From positions 302,749 through 366,748 of the forward strand of contig JBEEGH010000003.1 in the NCBI GenBank assembly GCA_041166745.1: 64,000 bases of DNA, written 5' to 3'. Shown piece after piece: positions 24,575 through 33,391 of this stretch (its first letter is position 1; each line of letters opens with the position of its first letter). A program made the position numbers and the translations under genes. The notes beneath the pieces are model-generated. The model did not search any database. It worked only from the letters and a program-made list of their open reading frames with translations, and was not told the DNA's origin. Source of the DNA: DASUCS01 sp041166745 (GTDB lineage: Bacteria; Actinomycetota; Acidimicrobiia; Acidimicrobiales; JACDCH01).

Positions 24575-26227
24575 GTGCCTGAAACGCGCTTCTTCGACTT
24601 CGCGCTGGATCTGCTGGCCGTCGGTGGCTTCGACGGCAAGCTTCGGCGCGTCAATCCCGCGTGGAGCGCCACGCTCGGTTGGACGCAGGAGGAGTTGCTG
24701 GCGACTCCGTACGCGACCCTGTTTCATCCCGACGACCTCGACAGCAACCTGAGCAAGATCAGCCAGACCGCGACGGGCGTCGAAACCGTGTCCTACGAGA
24801 CGCGGCTCCGGTGTTGGGACGGCTCCTATCGATGGGTGATGGCCAGCGTGCGATCGGATCGCAATGTGGGCGAGGTCTACATCGTCGCCAAGGACATCCA
24901 CGAACGGCGCGAGGCGGAGGAGCAGCTGCGCGCAGCCGAAGCCGAGCTGCGCTTCAGGGTCGGCGTCGAAGATCTGGTCACCGGCATGTCGACCAAATTC
25001 TTGGGGGCACACGAGGAAGAACTGCCAAACGTCGTGGAGGCCGCGCTGCAAGAGCTCGGCGAGTACTTCGGGCTCGACCGCGCCTATGTGCTGAAGTCGA
25101 GCGAGACAGCAGCCGGCATCGAGCTTTTCGTCGAGTGGTGGGCCGACGGGGTCGCCCAGCTGAACACGCCGATTCCTGAGTTGCCCGTCGACGCGCAACG
25201 ATTTTGGGTGCGTGCCCTGCGCGCCGGTCAGCCGGTGCACATTCCAGATGTGACGGGCGACATCCCCGACGGCAGCGAGACCGCGATGGCTGCACTGAAC
25301 GACGACGGGGTGCAATCGATCCTGTTCGTTCCGCTTCGAGCACGCGACACGCAGGTCGGCTTCATGGGATTCGAGGGGCGACGCCAGCGGTGCACATGGA
25401 GCGAGGAGTCGGTCGCGTTGATGCGCACGGTCGGCGAACTGTTCGTCAGCGCTGTGGACCGCAGCCGCGCAGAAGGGGCGCTGGCCGCCGCCGCCGCCGA
25501 GCTCGAGCAGCGCAACGCGGAGCTCGAGCGCTCCAACCGGGAACTGGAGCAGTTCGCTTCGATCGTGTCGCACGACTTGAAGTCGCCCCTACAGGTGGTG
25601 CGCGGTTTCGTCGAACTCCTCGGCCGCTCGGCGGAGATCAGCCCGGACCAAGCAACTGAGGTGCAGACCTACGTGGCGGCCGCGCTCCGGGGTGCAGCAC
25701 GGATGGACCGGCTCATCGACGATCTGCTGGCGTATTCGCGCGCCGGGCAGCCGCCAGCTGAGCTCGTACCCATCGACCTCGACATCATCGCCACCGAGGT
25801 GCTGGCCGACAGTGCGGCACTCATCGACGAGACGGATGCGGCCGTGTCTGTCGGACCATTGCCCACGGTGCCCGGCGACGCGACGCAACTGCGGCAGCTC
25901 CTGCAGAACCTCATCACCAACGCCATCAAGTTCCGCCGCGTCGGCGTCACGCCCGAGGTATCCGTGACCGCGACGTCAGCGGGCGACCACTGGGTCATCG
26001 ACGTGGCCGACAACGGCATAGGCATCGACGCCGAACATCGCGAGGAGATCTTTGCAATGTTCAGCCGCCTTCATCACGGCGACCGGCCGGGCAGCGGCAT
26101 CGGACTGGCGATCTGCGCCCGCGTCGTCGCCAACCACGGGGGCTCGATCTGGGCCGAAGAGGTTTCGCGAGCGGGGAGCCTTCTGCGGTTCACGCTCTCG
26201 AAGAACGCCCGGACAGCGTCCCTCTAA
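24575..26227 (+). CDS. PAS-GAF sensor histidine kinase
   Basis: 550 residues, GTG start, no transmembrane segment, so cytosolic. Order: PAS with PAC (about 1-115, NPAWSATLGWTQEEL), a GAF-like domain (about 135-295), a coiled coil (about 298-325), HisKA with phospho-accepting His in FASIVSHDLKSPLQ (about 333), and HATPase with N box NLITNAIKF, G1 VADNGIGID and G2 GSGIGLAICARV. The layout resembles bacteriophytochrome-like kinases, but no chromophore Cys is evident. No response regulator lies next to it, so its partner is elsewhere. Confidence 0.88.
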   Translation: MPETRFFDFALDLLAVGGFDGKLRRVNPAWSATLGWTQEELLATPYATLFHPDDLDSNLSKISQTATGVETVSYETRLRCWDGSYRWVMASVRSDRNVGEVYIVAKDIHERREAEEQLRAAEAELRFRVGVEDLVTGMSTKFLGAHEEELPNVVEAALQELGEYFGLDRAYVLKSSETAAGIELFVEWWADGVAQLNTPIPELPVDAQRFWVRALRAGQPVHIPDVTGDIPDGSETAMAALNDDGVQSILFVPLRARDTQVGFMGFEGRRQRCTWSEESVALMRTVGELFVSAVDRSRAEGALAAAAAELEQRNAELERSNRELEQFASIVSHDLKSPLQVVRGFVELLGRSAEISPDQATEVQTYVAAALRGAARMDRLIDDLLAYSRAGQPPAELVPIDLDIIATEVLADSAALIDETDAAVSVGPLPTVPGDATQLRQLLQNLITNAIKFRRVGVTPEVSVTATSAGDHWVIDVADNGIGIDAEHREEIFAMFSRLHHGDRPGSGIGLAICARVVANHGGSIWAEEVSRAGSLLRFTLSKNARTASL

Positions 26228-26237
26228 TCTTCACGTT

Positions 26238-26468
26238 GTGAGCGAGCAACAAACCGAACCCCGGACCACCGATGGCGACACCGGCGATGGCGGGGACGTG
26301 GCTCATTACGCCCGCAAGGCGGACATCACCCGCGCCGCGATCGAAGGCGGGCTCGTCACCGCGTTGTGCGGAGCGAAGTTCCAGCCGGTGCGTGACCCTC
26401 AGCGATTCCCGGTGTGCACACCTTGCAAGCGGTTGCTCGAGCAGCTCGACCAACGAAGCTTCAGCTGA
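26238..26468 (+). CDS. DUF3039 domain protein
   Basis: 76 residues, GTG start. The core VAHYARKADITRAAIEGG followed by CGAKFQPVRDPQRFPVCTPCK matches the short actinobacterial DUF3039 family, in which three cysteines probably bind a metal. Function unknown. It starts 10 bp after the kinase gene and its end overlaps the convergent Rieske gene by 8 bp. Confidence 0.8.
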   Translation: MSEQQTEPRTTDGDTGDGGDVAHYARKADITRAAIEGGLVTALCGAKFQPVRDPQRFPVCTPCKRLLEQLDQRSFS

Positions 26469-27465
26469 TGGCCTGGCGCACCCAGCTCTGGTATGCGGCC
26501 AACGCCGCTTCGTGTCGCGGGCTCAGCCAGCCCTCGACGTAGATGCCGCTGCCGAGGTTGCGTTGTACGGCCTCACAGATGGCGATGTCCTCGTTGGTGA
26601 TCTCGTCTGACAGGCGCACGGCTTCATCGTTCGCGGTTGTTGCCGTTGGGTCCGCAAACGCGTACGTGTAACGCAGCCGCGTGTCTGTGGGCGTGATCGG
26701 GTCGTACCGCTCGAGGCACATCCCGTCCGAATAGATGTTGAGCGCAAGGTTGGGCCAGCGCCACAGCCATCGGCCTGGGCTGACGGCGCCATCGCGCGTC
26801 GGCGCGCTGTGGCTCACCCATCGGTGGCGCTCGTCGACTTCGACGCGGTAGCGCCTCGCATCGATCTGCTTGTTGAGTCCGGGATGGACGAGCGGGATGT
26901 GGTAGCCCTCGAGATAGTTGTCGGCGTAGGTCTTCCAGTTGCACGCGGGGTGGTGTTCACGCTCAGCGGACGCAACAAATCGTTCGATCGCAAACGGCTC
27001 GCACGCGTCGGCGAACGTGCCAAGCGCTTCGAGCAACGGGGGTGCGTCGCGGGTGAGATCGAGATTGACGAAGACCAGTCCTCGCCATGTCTCGACCCGC
27101 ACGGGCTCGAGGCCCAAGCCGTCACAGGCGAGCTCCTCGCCGAAATCGCGCGCCGATCTCAGCGCTCCGTCGAGTCCGTACGCCCAGCCGTGATAGCGGC
27201 ATACGAGACTGGGGACCCGACCGGAGCCGGCAGAGACCAGCGGGCCGGCGCGATGCCGACAGACGTTGTGATGACCCCGGAGCGCTCCGTCGTCGTCGAC
27301 GATGACGAGCACACTCCATCCCGCAATGTCGGTTGCAACGTAATCGCCGGGCGCTTGTAGACGGTCCGCGAAGGCGAAGTACAGCCACGAACGGCCGAAG
27401 ACGTTCCGACGCTCGAGCTCGTGCACCGAGGGGTCGCCGTACCACGCGCTCGGCAACGTCGTCAT
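26461..27465 (-). CDS. Rieske non-haem iron oxygenase, alpha subunit type
   Basis: 334 residues from the ATG at 27465. Rieske 2Fe-2S ligands C69-x-H71 (NVCRHRAG) and C89-x2-H92 (LVCRYHGW) are complete. The catalytic domain has NWKTYADNYLEGYHIPLVHPG with mononuclear iron ligands H189 and H194. This is the aromatic-ring-hydroxylating/choline-type oxygenase family; the relatively short length and isolated position give no substrate. No ferredoxin or reductase gene is adjacent. Confidence 0.87.
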   Translation of the reverse strand: MTTLPSAWYGDPSVHELERRNVFGRSWLYFAFADRLQAPGDYVATDIAGWSVLVIVDDDGALRGHHNVCRHRAGPLVSAGSGRVPSLVCRYHGWAYGLDGALRSARDFGEELACDGLGLEPVRVETWRGLVFVNLDLTRDAPPLLEALGTFADACEPFAIERFVASAEREHHPACNWKTYADNYLEGYHIPLVHPGLNKQIDARRYRVEVDERHRWVSHSAPTRDGAVSPGRWLWRWPNLALNIYSDGMCLERYDPITPTDTRLRYTYAFADPTATTANDEAVRLSDEITNEDIAICEAVQRNLGSGIYVEGWLSPRHEAALAAYQSWVRQAIS

Positions 27466-27543
27466 CACGCCAATCAGTGTGACAGGCTCCGCCCCGCGAC
27501 CAAGGGGGAGCGACATGTTGCGCAGACGTGCGCTGTGTCCCGC

Positions 27544-28521
27544 ATGAGCATGCGGTTCGTCGTCTACGGGGCGGGAGGGATCGGGGGCGTGCTCGGCGCG
27601 CGCCTGTTCGAACACGGCCACGAGGTCGTGCTCATCGCTCGAGGCGCGCACGGTGAGGCCATCCGAGAACGCGGCCTCGTTGTCGAGACCCCCGATACGA
27701 CGGCCACGCTGCGCATCGACACCGTGGCGACGCCGGACGAGATCGCCTGGACGGACGGCGACGTCGTGCTGCTCACGATGAAGAGCCAAGACACAGGGCC
27801 GGCCCTCGAAGCACTGCTGGATCTGGTCGATCGGGCGACGCCGGTGGTGTGCGTGCAGAACGGCGTGGCGAACGAGCGAACGGCGTTGCGCCTCTTCGCG
27901 AACGTGTACGGCGTCTGCGTCATGTGCCCGACGACGTATTTGCAAGCGGGAATCGTGCAGGCTCACTCGGCCCCGACGACGGGGATCATGGACATTGGTC
28001 GGTATCCCTCCGGTGTGGACTCGACCGCCTCCGACATCGCAGCCGCGCTCAGTCAGTCGACCTACGTCTCTGACGCCCGGCCCGACATCATGCGATCGAA
28101 GTATCAGAAACTGCTGATGAACCTGGGCAACGCGATCGAGGCGAGCTGCGGACCGTCCGCTCGAGCCGGCGAGCTGGGAGATCGAGCGAAGGCGGAAGGC
28201 CTGGCCGCGCTCACGGCCGCGGGAATCGCGTTTGCGGGCGACGACGAGGACGCGGCTCGGCGAGGCGACCATCTGAGCCTGCGGCCGATCCGCGGTGAGC
28301 GCCGAGGTGGTGGCTCGACGTGGCAGAGCGTCGCTCGCGGTAGCCGCTCGGTCGAGACGGACTTTCTCAACGGCGAGATCGTGCTGCTCGGACGCGAGCA
28401 CGGGGTGCCGACGCCGGTGAACGAGCTCTTCCAGGGCCTCGCACGCGAGTTGGCCCTCGCTGGTGCCGCGCCCGGCTCGCTGTCGGCCGACGACGTCTTG
28501 GCGCGCCTCGCATCGGCGTGA
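27544..28521 (+). CDS. 2-dehydropantoate 2-reductase-family protein
   Basis: 325 residues. N-terminal NADP-binding loop VVYGAGGIGGVLGARLFEHG, central VVCVQNGVANE and KYQKLLMNLGNAIE in the C-terminal ApbA/PanE domain. Ketopantoate reductase makes pantoate for coenzyme A, but many paralogues act on other 2-oxo acids. Its stop overlaps the fumarylacetoacetase start (GTGA), so it probably belongs to the aromatic catabolic operon rather than to CoA synthesis. A second ATG two codons in is possible. Confidence 0.82.
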   Translation: MSMRFVVYGAGGIGGVLGARLFEHGHEVVLIARGAHGEAIRERGLVVETPDTTATLRIDTVATPDEIAWTDGDVVLLTMKSQDTGPALEALLDLVDRATPVVCVQNGVANERTALRLFANVYGVCVMCPTTYLQAGIVQAHSAPTTGIMDIGRYPSGVDSTASDIAAALSQSTYVSDARPDIMRSKYQKLLMNLGNAIEASCGPSARAGELGDRAKAEGLAALTAAGIAFAGDDEDAARRGDHLSLRPIRGERRGGGSTWQSVARGSRSVETDFLNGEIVLLGREHGVPTPVNELFQGLARELALAGAAPGSLSADDVLARLASA

Positions 28522-29684
28522 ACTACGGCGCCGATCAGACTCGAGGAGTGGTCGTCTCCAGCGGTGCACGCGCGCTGCCGCTGCGGGCGGCGGCCGATGC
28601 CGGACTGCTCGATGGCATCGAGGGACTTCGGCCCGACGCGCTCCGAGCCGACACACTCGACCCGATCCTGACGGCGGGTCGTACCGCCTGGACCGAGCTA
28701 CACGAACGCCTGGACGCAGTGCTGGGGCAAGGCGCGCAGGAGCACCTTCTCGTCGACCAGCGCGATCTCGCGCTGCGGTTGCCGTTTGCCGTGGCTGACT
28801 ACGTCGACTTCTACTCGTCGATCCATCACGCCACGAATCTCGGACGCCTCCTCCGCCCTGGCACCGAGCCGCTGTTGCCGAACTGGCGCAATTTGCCTGT
28901 GAGTTATCACGGTCGCGCGGGCACGATCGTTGTGTCCGGTACTCCGGTTCGCCGTCCGTGCGGTCTGGTTGCCGGCTCGAACGGTGAGCCCGAGTACCGG
29001 CCGACGGCTCGGCTCGACATCGAGCTCGAGGTGGGCGTCGTGGTGGGCGGCAGCACCGCGCTCGGCGAGCCGGTGTCCATCGACCACGTCGATCAGCACC
29101 TCTTTGGCCTCGTGCTGCTCAACGACTGGTCGGCGCGCGACATCCAGGCCTACGAATACCAGCCGCTCGGTCCTCACCTCGGCAAGAGCTTTGCGACGTC
29201 GATCTCGGCCTGGGTCACGCCGCTCGACACGCTGCGAGCGTTCCTCGTGGCCGGTCCTCCGCAAGATCCGCAACCGAGCGCGCATCTGCGAACGAATCAA
29301 GCCTGGGGCCTCGACCTCGACCTGCGCGTGCTCGTCGAATCGCGTTCGATGCGGGACCGCAGCATTCCTCCGATGCAGATCAGCGCGACCAACTTCGCTG
29401 GCCAGTATTGGACCGTTGCCCAGCAACTCGCGCACCTGACAGCGAACGGCGCTTCGCTGCGCGCGGGGGATCTGTACGGCTCCGGCACGGTGTCGGGTCC
29501 CGACCGGGGGAGTGAGGGCAGTTTCATCGAGCTCAGTTGGGGCGGCGAGCGACCGCTCGAGTTGCCTGATGGCACCACGCGGACCTTCCTCGAGGACGGC
29601 GACTGCGTGATCCTCGAGGGCTCCGCGGGTGGCGACATCATGCTCGGGCCCGTCGTAGGCGAGATACTGCCAGCGAGAAGCTGA
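28518..29684 (+). CDS. fahA: fumarylacetoacetase (fumarylacetoacetate hydrolase)
   Basis: 388 residues, GTG start. The FAH domain shows DYVDFYSSIHHATNLGRLL, YHGRAGTIVVSGTPVRRP, LDIELEVGVVVG, LLNDWSARDIQAYEYQPLGPHLGKSF and SATNFAGQYWTVAQQL, the full fumarylacetoacetase pattern including metal acidic residues. It catalyses the last step of tyrosine breakdown to fumarate and acetoacetate. The next gene is homogentisate dioxygenase, two steps earlier in the pathway. Confidence 0.93.
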   Translation: MNYGADQTRGVVVSSGARALPLRAAADAGLLDGIEGLRPDALRADTLDPILTAGRTAWTELHERLDAVLGQGAQEHLLVDQRDLALRLPFAVADYVDFYSSIHHATNLGRLLRPGTEPLLPNWRNLPVSYHGRAGTIVVSGTPVRRPCGLVAGSNGEPEYRPTARLDIELEVGVVVGGSTALGEPVSIDHVDQHLFGLVLLNDWSARDIQAYEYQPLGPHLGKSFATSISAWVTPLDTLRAFLVAGPPQDPQPSAHLRTNQAWGLDLDLRVLVESRSMRDRSIPPMQISATNFAGQYWTVAQQLAHLTANGASLRAGDLYGSGTVSGPDRGSEGSFIELSWGGERPLELPDGTTRTFLEDGDCVILEGSAGGDIMLGPVVGEILPARS

Positions 29685-29704
29685 CGCACGACACGGAGGA
29701 CGCG

Positions 29705-30880
29705 ATGCCGTACTACCGACGGCTGGGCGAGGTACCGAAGAAACGCCACACGCGCGTCGAGAGCGCGGGCGGGTTGCTGCACGAGGAGCTGATGGGGCTC
29801 GAGGGATTCTCGCAGGCCTCGTCGCTGCTGTATCACCGGCACTCGCCGTCGGCCATCGTTGCGGCCGAGGCGCTCCCCGGCCCGACCGACGAGCCGAGCT
29901 ACGACCGTGCGCTCGAACCTCGTCACCTGCGCACGCTCGACTTGCCGGTCGGGGGCGATCCGGTACTCGGTCGCGTGCATCTTTTCGAGAACGAGGACGT
30001 GACGATCGGTATCGCCGCCGCGACCGAGACGAGCGGGCTGTACCGCGACGCGCTCGGAGACCAACTCGTCTATGTACAGAGCGGAACCGCGGTGCTCGAG
30101 AGCACGTTCGGGCCGTTGGCGGTTCGCTCCGGCGACTACGTGGTGATTCCACGGTCGACGACCCATCGATGGGTGTTCGATGCTCTCGACGGCGGCCAGC
30201 CGATTCGGCTACTCGTCATCGAGGCTCGTACGGCCCACGTCCAGCCTCCCGCGAAGTATCTCAATCCGCAGGGGCAGTTCTTGGAAGGAGCGCCATTCTG
30301 CGAGCGCGATCTGCGAGGCCCGACCGAGCTGCTGACCATCGACGACAAGGACGTCGACGTGCTCGTGCGCCATCGTGGTGGTCTCACGCGACTCATGTAT
30401 GCCGACCACCCGTTCGATGTCGTGGGTTGGGACGGCTGCGTGTACCCGTACGCGTTCAACATCCACGACTTCCAACCCATCGTCGGGCAGCTCCATCAGC
30501 CACCGCCGGTGCACCAGACGTTCCAGGGTGGCGGCTTCGTCGTGTGCTCGTTCGTGCCTCGGCCGTTCGATTTTCATCCCGACGCGATCAAGGTGCCGTA
30601 CCACCACTCCAACGTCGACTCCGACGAGATCCTCTACTACTCCGATGGAGACTTCATGAGTCGCGCCGGCTCGGGTATTGGCATCGGCTCGATCAGTTAT
30701 CACCCGGCCGGGTTCGTTCACGGGCCGCAACCGGGGAGCGTCGAGCGATCGATGGATCAAGACCACACGAACGAGGTCGCCGTGATGATCGATACGTTCC
30801 ATCCGCTGAAGGTGAGCGAGGCGGCCCGCTCGATCTCGGCGGACGACTACGCGTGGTCGTGGGCTGGTCCGCGCGTGTAG
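29705..30880 (+). CDS. hmgA: homogentisate 1,2-dioxygenase
   Basis: 391 residues. MPYYRRLGEVPKKRH at the start and PFDFHPDAIKVPYHHSNVDSDE with GFVHGPQPGS carry the ferrous iron His/Glu ligands of the cupin-type ring-cleaving dioxygenase. GGAG-type ribosome site (ACACGGAGG) lies just before the ATG. Together with fumarylacetoacetase it indicates homogentisate degradation; 4-hydroxyphenylpyruvate dioxygenase and maleylacetoacetate isomerase are not in the window. Confidence 0.93.
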   Translation: MPYYRRLGEVPKKRHTRVESAGGLLHEELMGLEGFSQASSLLYHRHSPSAIVAAEALPGPTDEPSYDRALEPRHLRTLDLPVGGDPVLGRVHLFENEDVTIGIAAATETSGLYRDALGDQLVYVQSGTAVLESTFGPLAVRSGDYVVIPRSTTHRWVFDALDGGQPIRLLVIEARTAHVQPPAKYLNPQGQFLEGAPFCERDLRGPTELLTIDDKDVDVLVRHRGGLTRLMYADHPFDVVGWDGCVYPYAFNIHDFQPIVGQLHQPPPVHQTFQGGGFVVCSFVPRPFDFHPDAIKVPYHHSNVDSDEILYYSDGDFMSRAGSGIGIGSISYHPAGFVHGPQPGSVERSMDQDHTNEVAVMIDTFHPLKVSEAARSISADDYAWSWAGPRV

Positions 30881-30886
30881 CGCTGC

Positions 30887-33391
30887 TCAGGTCGAGGGCT
30901 GAGGAGCCGGTGCACCCTCACCGATGAGGCCGCGAAGCGCCGCTTGCTCGTCCCGGCGACTCTTGAGCCATCGCGTGAGCTGCGCGCCGGTGCCGCTGGT
31001 CCGCAGGAAGAAGCCCTGGGCGAAGTCGCAGCCGGCAGCGGCAAGGAGCTGCCACGTCTGCCCGTCCTCGACGCCCTCGGCCGTCACTTGCAGGCCCAGA
31101 TTGTGACCGAGGTCGATGGTGGAGCGAACGATGACCGAATCGCTCTCGTCCGCGGTCATCCGCTGCACGAATGACTTGTCGATCTTGATCTCGTCGACGG
31201 GCAGACGGTGCAGGTAAGAGAGCGACGAGTAGCCCGTACCGAAATCGTCGATCGCCAGCGCGACACCCATGTCGCTCAATCGATTGAGCGTTCCAACGGT
31301 GCGTGGCGGATCGGCGATGATCGTGCTTTCGGTGATCTCGAGCGTGAGCGACGACGGAGGCACCCGGTGACGAGCGAGCGCCGCGGCGACCATCGGCGGG
31401 AGCGCCTCATCGAGGAGATTGCGCGTCGAGATGTTGACGGCGACATCGACATCGAGGCCCTCGGAACGCCATTGCGCGACCTGCCGCAGCGCAATGTCGA
31501 GCACACACTCGGTGAGCGGACGAATGAGTCCGCTGCGCTCCGCGATCGCGATGAACACCTCGGGCGCGATGAAGCCGTACTCCGGATGGTGCCAGCGGGC
31601 CAGTGCCTCGACGCCGACGACGTCGCCGCGCGGGAGCGCAGCCTTCGGCTGGTACTCGACGAGAAGCGCTCGCCGCCCGATGTCGCGCCGAAGCTGGGCC
31701 GCGAGCGCGAGTTGTCGCGGGCTCGCGTGGTCGACGTCGGAGCTGTAGAACTCGGTACTCGACGATCCTCGCTTGGCCGCGTACATCGCGACGTCGGCCC
31801 TCTGGAGCAGGATCGACGCTTCGTCGCCGTCGAAGGGGGACAGCGCGATGCCGACGCTGGAACCGACTTCGAAGACGAGTCCGTCCAGCTCGAACGGTTC
31901 CAGCAAGCGCTGCTCGATGGCCTCAGCGTGAGCCTTGATGGCACCGCGCTTCGCAGTCGTCGTGTACACCACTGCGAACTCGTCACCGCCAAGCCTCGCA
32001 ACGAGGGTCTCGTCGTCGACCACTTCGGTGATCCGCTCCGCGATCTTGCACAGGAGGATGTCGCCTTGGTGATGACCGAGGGTGTCGTTGACCTCCTTGA
32101 AGCGATCGAGGTCGATGAGCATCACCACGACCGACTCGTTGTCGGCGCGGCGGGCGAGGGCCCCGTGCAGCTGGTCGTCGAGCCGGGCCCGATTCGGGAG
32201 GCCGGTCAGGGCGTCGTGGAACGCTTGATAGTGCCGCTCATCGGCTTCGCGGCGAAGTCGTTCGAGCAAGCGGTAGTTGCGCAGGCAGATGCTCGAGTGC
32301 GTGGCGAGGGTTTCGAACAGCTGCAGATCCCGATGGCCGAAGCGATCCACCTCACCCAGACGGCCGCTCACCAGGAGCGTGCCGAGCGTTTCGTCGCCGG
32401 TCCGCAGCGTGGCCACCATCGCATCACCTACCAGAGCGACATCGCGGCCATCGAGCAATGCATGATGGCTCTTCAAGGCTTCCTCGGCCGAGGCACCGTT
32501 GAGCACCGACAGCGAACCGTTGTGCAACGTGATGAACGCCGCGGTGTCGTTGTCGCTCAAGATGAGCTCGGCGCGGTCGGCGCGCAGCAACTCACTCGCG
32601 TGCTCGAGCAGCGCAAAATCGGCCGCCCCTTGCGTGAGCGACGCGGCGATCGCGCGGCTGAAGTCGTAGAGCTCCTCGAGGTGATCCGCGCTCTCTCGTA
32701 CTCGTGAGTGCGCGATGTAGGCCGCGAAGATCAGGCACGCGCCCACGGCGAAGAGCCATGGCGACATGCGAACCGGGGCGAGTGCGTTGACCGCCATCAC
32801 ACCGAAGTAGGTGCTGAAGGCGGTGGTGACCGAGCCCCACCCCGCAAGGCTCTCCAGGGGCGAACGCATCTTCATGCCTTCGCTGGCCGCGATGACCAAT
32901 GAGACCGCCACGGATCCCACGACCAGCGATGTGCTCGTCGCGGCCAGGGCTGCCAGCCATCCCCGAGCCTCGAACGGCGCAGCGCCGCCGAGCACCGCGC
33001 GGTACACGATGACCGCGAGGCTGCTGTCGAGGAGGAAGTAGCTCATGTTGAACGCCAGCTTCGTCGGAGGCTGCCGTCGCACGAGTGCGAGCGCGAGCGC
33101 TGAGCCGACGAGCCTTCCGACGACGAGCGCAACGGGACTGAGGTAGGCGAGGCCGAGCAGCAGTGGTATCTCGCTCAACGAGAACGTCCGCGCCTGGCGG
33201 TTGATGTACATGTGCACGACGCAGCTCTCGGCGATCGCGAAGAGCGCGATGACCACCCACACCGAAACGTGCACGTCGGTAGAAGTGGGGCGTGCGTGGC
33301 CAAGTGGAACGAGCAGCGCAATGCCGCCGATCCCCAGCGCGAAGATCACCGCGTAGATGACCGAGCGCCGCGGAGTCGATGCCTTGCTCAC
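30887..33391 (-). CDS. membrane GGDEF-EAL bifunctional cyclic-di-GMP protein
   Basis: 834 residues from a GTG at 33391 that overlaps the subtilase stop (GTGA). Residues about 10-240 hold six or seven transmembrane helices; a GAF-like domain follows (about 260-395); GGDEF with intact RLGGDEFAV near residue 467; EAL with intact VVGVEALARWHHPEYG near residue 595 and DDFGTGYSSLSYL later. No RxxD inhibitory site precedes GGDEF. Both synthesis and hydrolysis of cyclic di-GMP are therefore possible. Coupling to a secreted protease suggests a shared surface or dispersal function. Confidence 0.9.
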   Translation of the reverse strand: MSKASTPRRSVIYAVIFALGIGGIALLVPLGHARPTSTDVHVSVWVVIALFAIAESCVVHMYINRQARTFSLSEIPLLLGLAYLSPVALVVGRLVGSALALALVRRQPPTKLAFNMSYFLLDSSLAVIVYRAVLGGAAPFEARGWLAALAATSTSLVVGSVAVSLVIAASEGMKMRSPLESLAGWGSVTTAFSTYFGVMAVNALAPVRMSPWLFAVGACLIFAAYIAHSRVRESADHLEELYDFSRAIAASLTQGAADFALLEHASELLRADRAELILSDNDTAAFITLHNGSLSVLNGASAEEALKSHHALLDGRDVALVGDAMVATLRTGDETLGTLLVSGRLGEVDRFGHRDLQLFETLATHSSICLRNYRLLERLRREADERHYQAFHDALTGLPNRARLDDQLHGALARRADNESVVVMLIDLDRFKEVNDTLGHHQGDILLCKIAERITEVVDDETLVARLGGDEFAVVYTTTAKRGAIKAHAEAIEQRLLEPFELDGLVFEVGSSVGIALSPFDGDEASILLQRADVAMYAAKRGSSSTEFYSSDVDHASPRQLALAAQLRRDIGRRALLVEYQPKAALPRGDVVGVEALARWHHPEYGFIAPEVFIAIAERSGLIRPLTECVLDIALRQVAQWRSEGLDVDVAVNISTRNLLDEALPPMVAAALARHRVPPSSLTLEITESTIIADPPRTVGTLNRLSDMGVALAIDDFGTGYSSLSYLHRLPVDEIKIDKSFVQRMTADESDSVIVRSTIDLGHNLGLQVTAEGVEDGQTWQLLAAAGCDFAQGFFLRTSGTGAQLTRWLKSRRDEQAALRGLIGEGAPAPQPST

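Noticed and set aside
27466..28656. Upstream extension of the Rieske protein on the minus strand
   Set aside because: Antisense of the ketopantoate-reductase-like gene; Rieske homology begins at the ATG at 27465.
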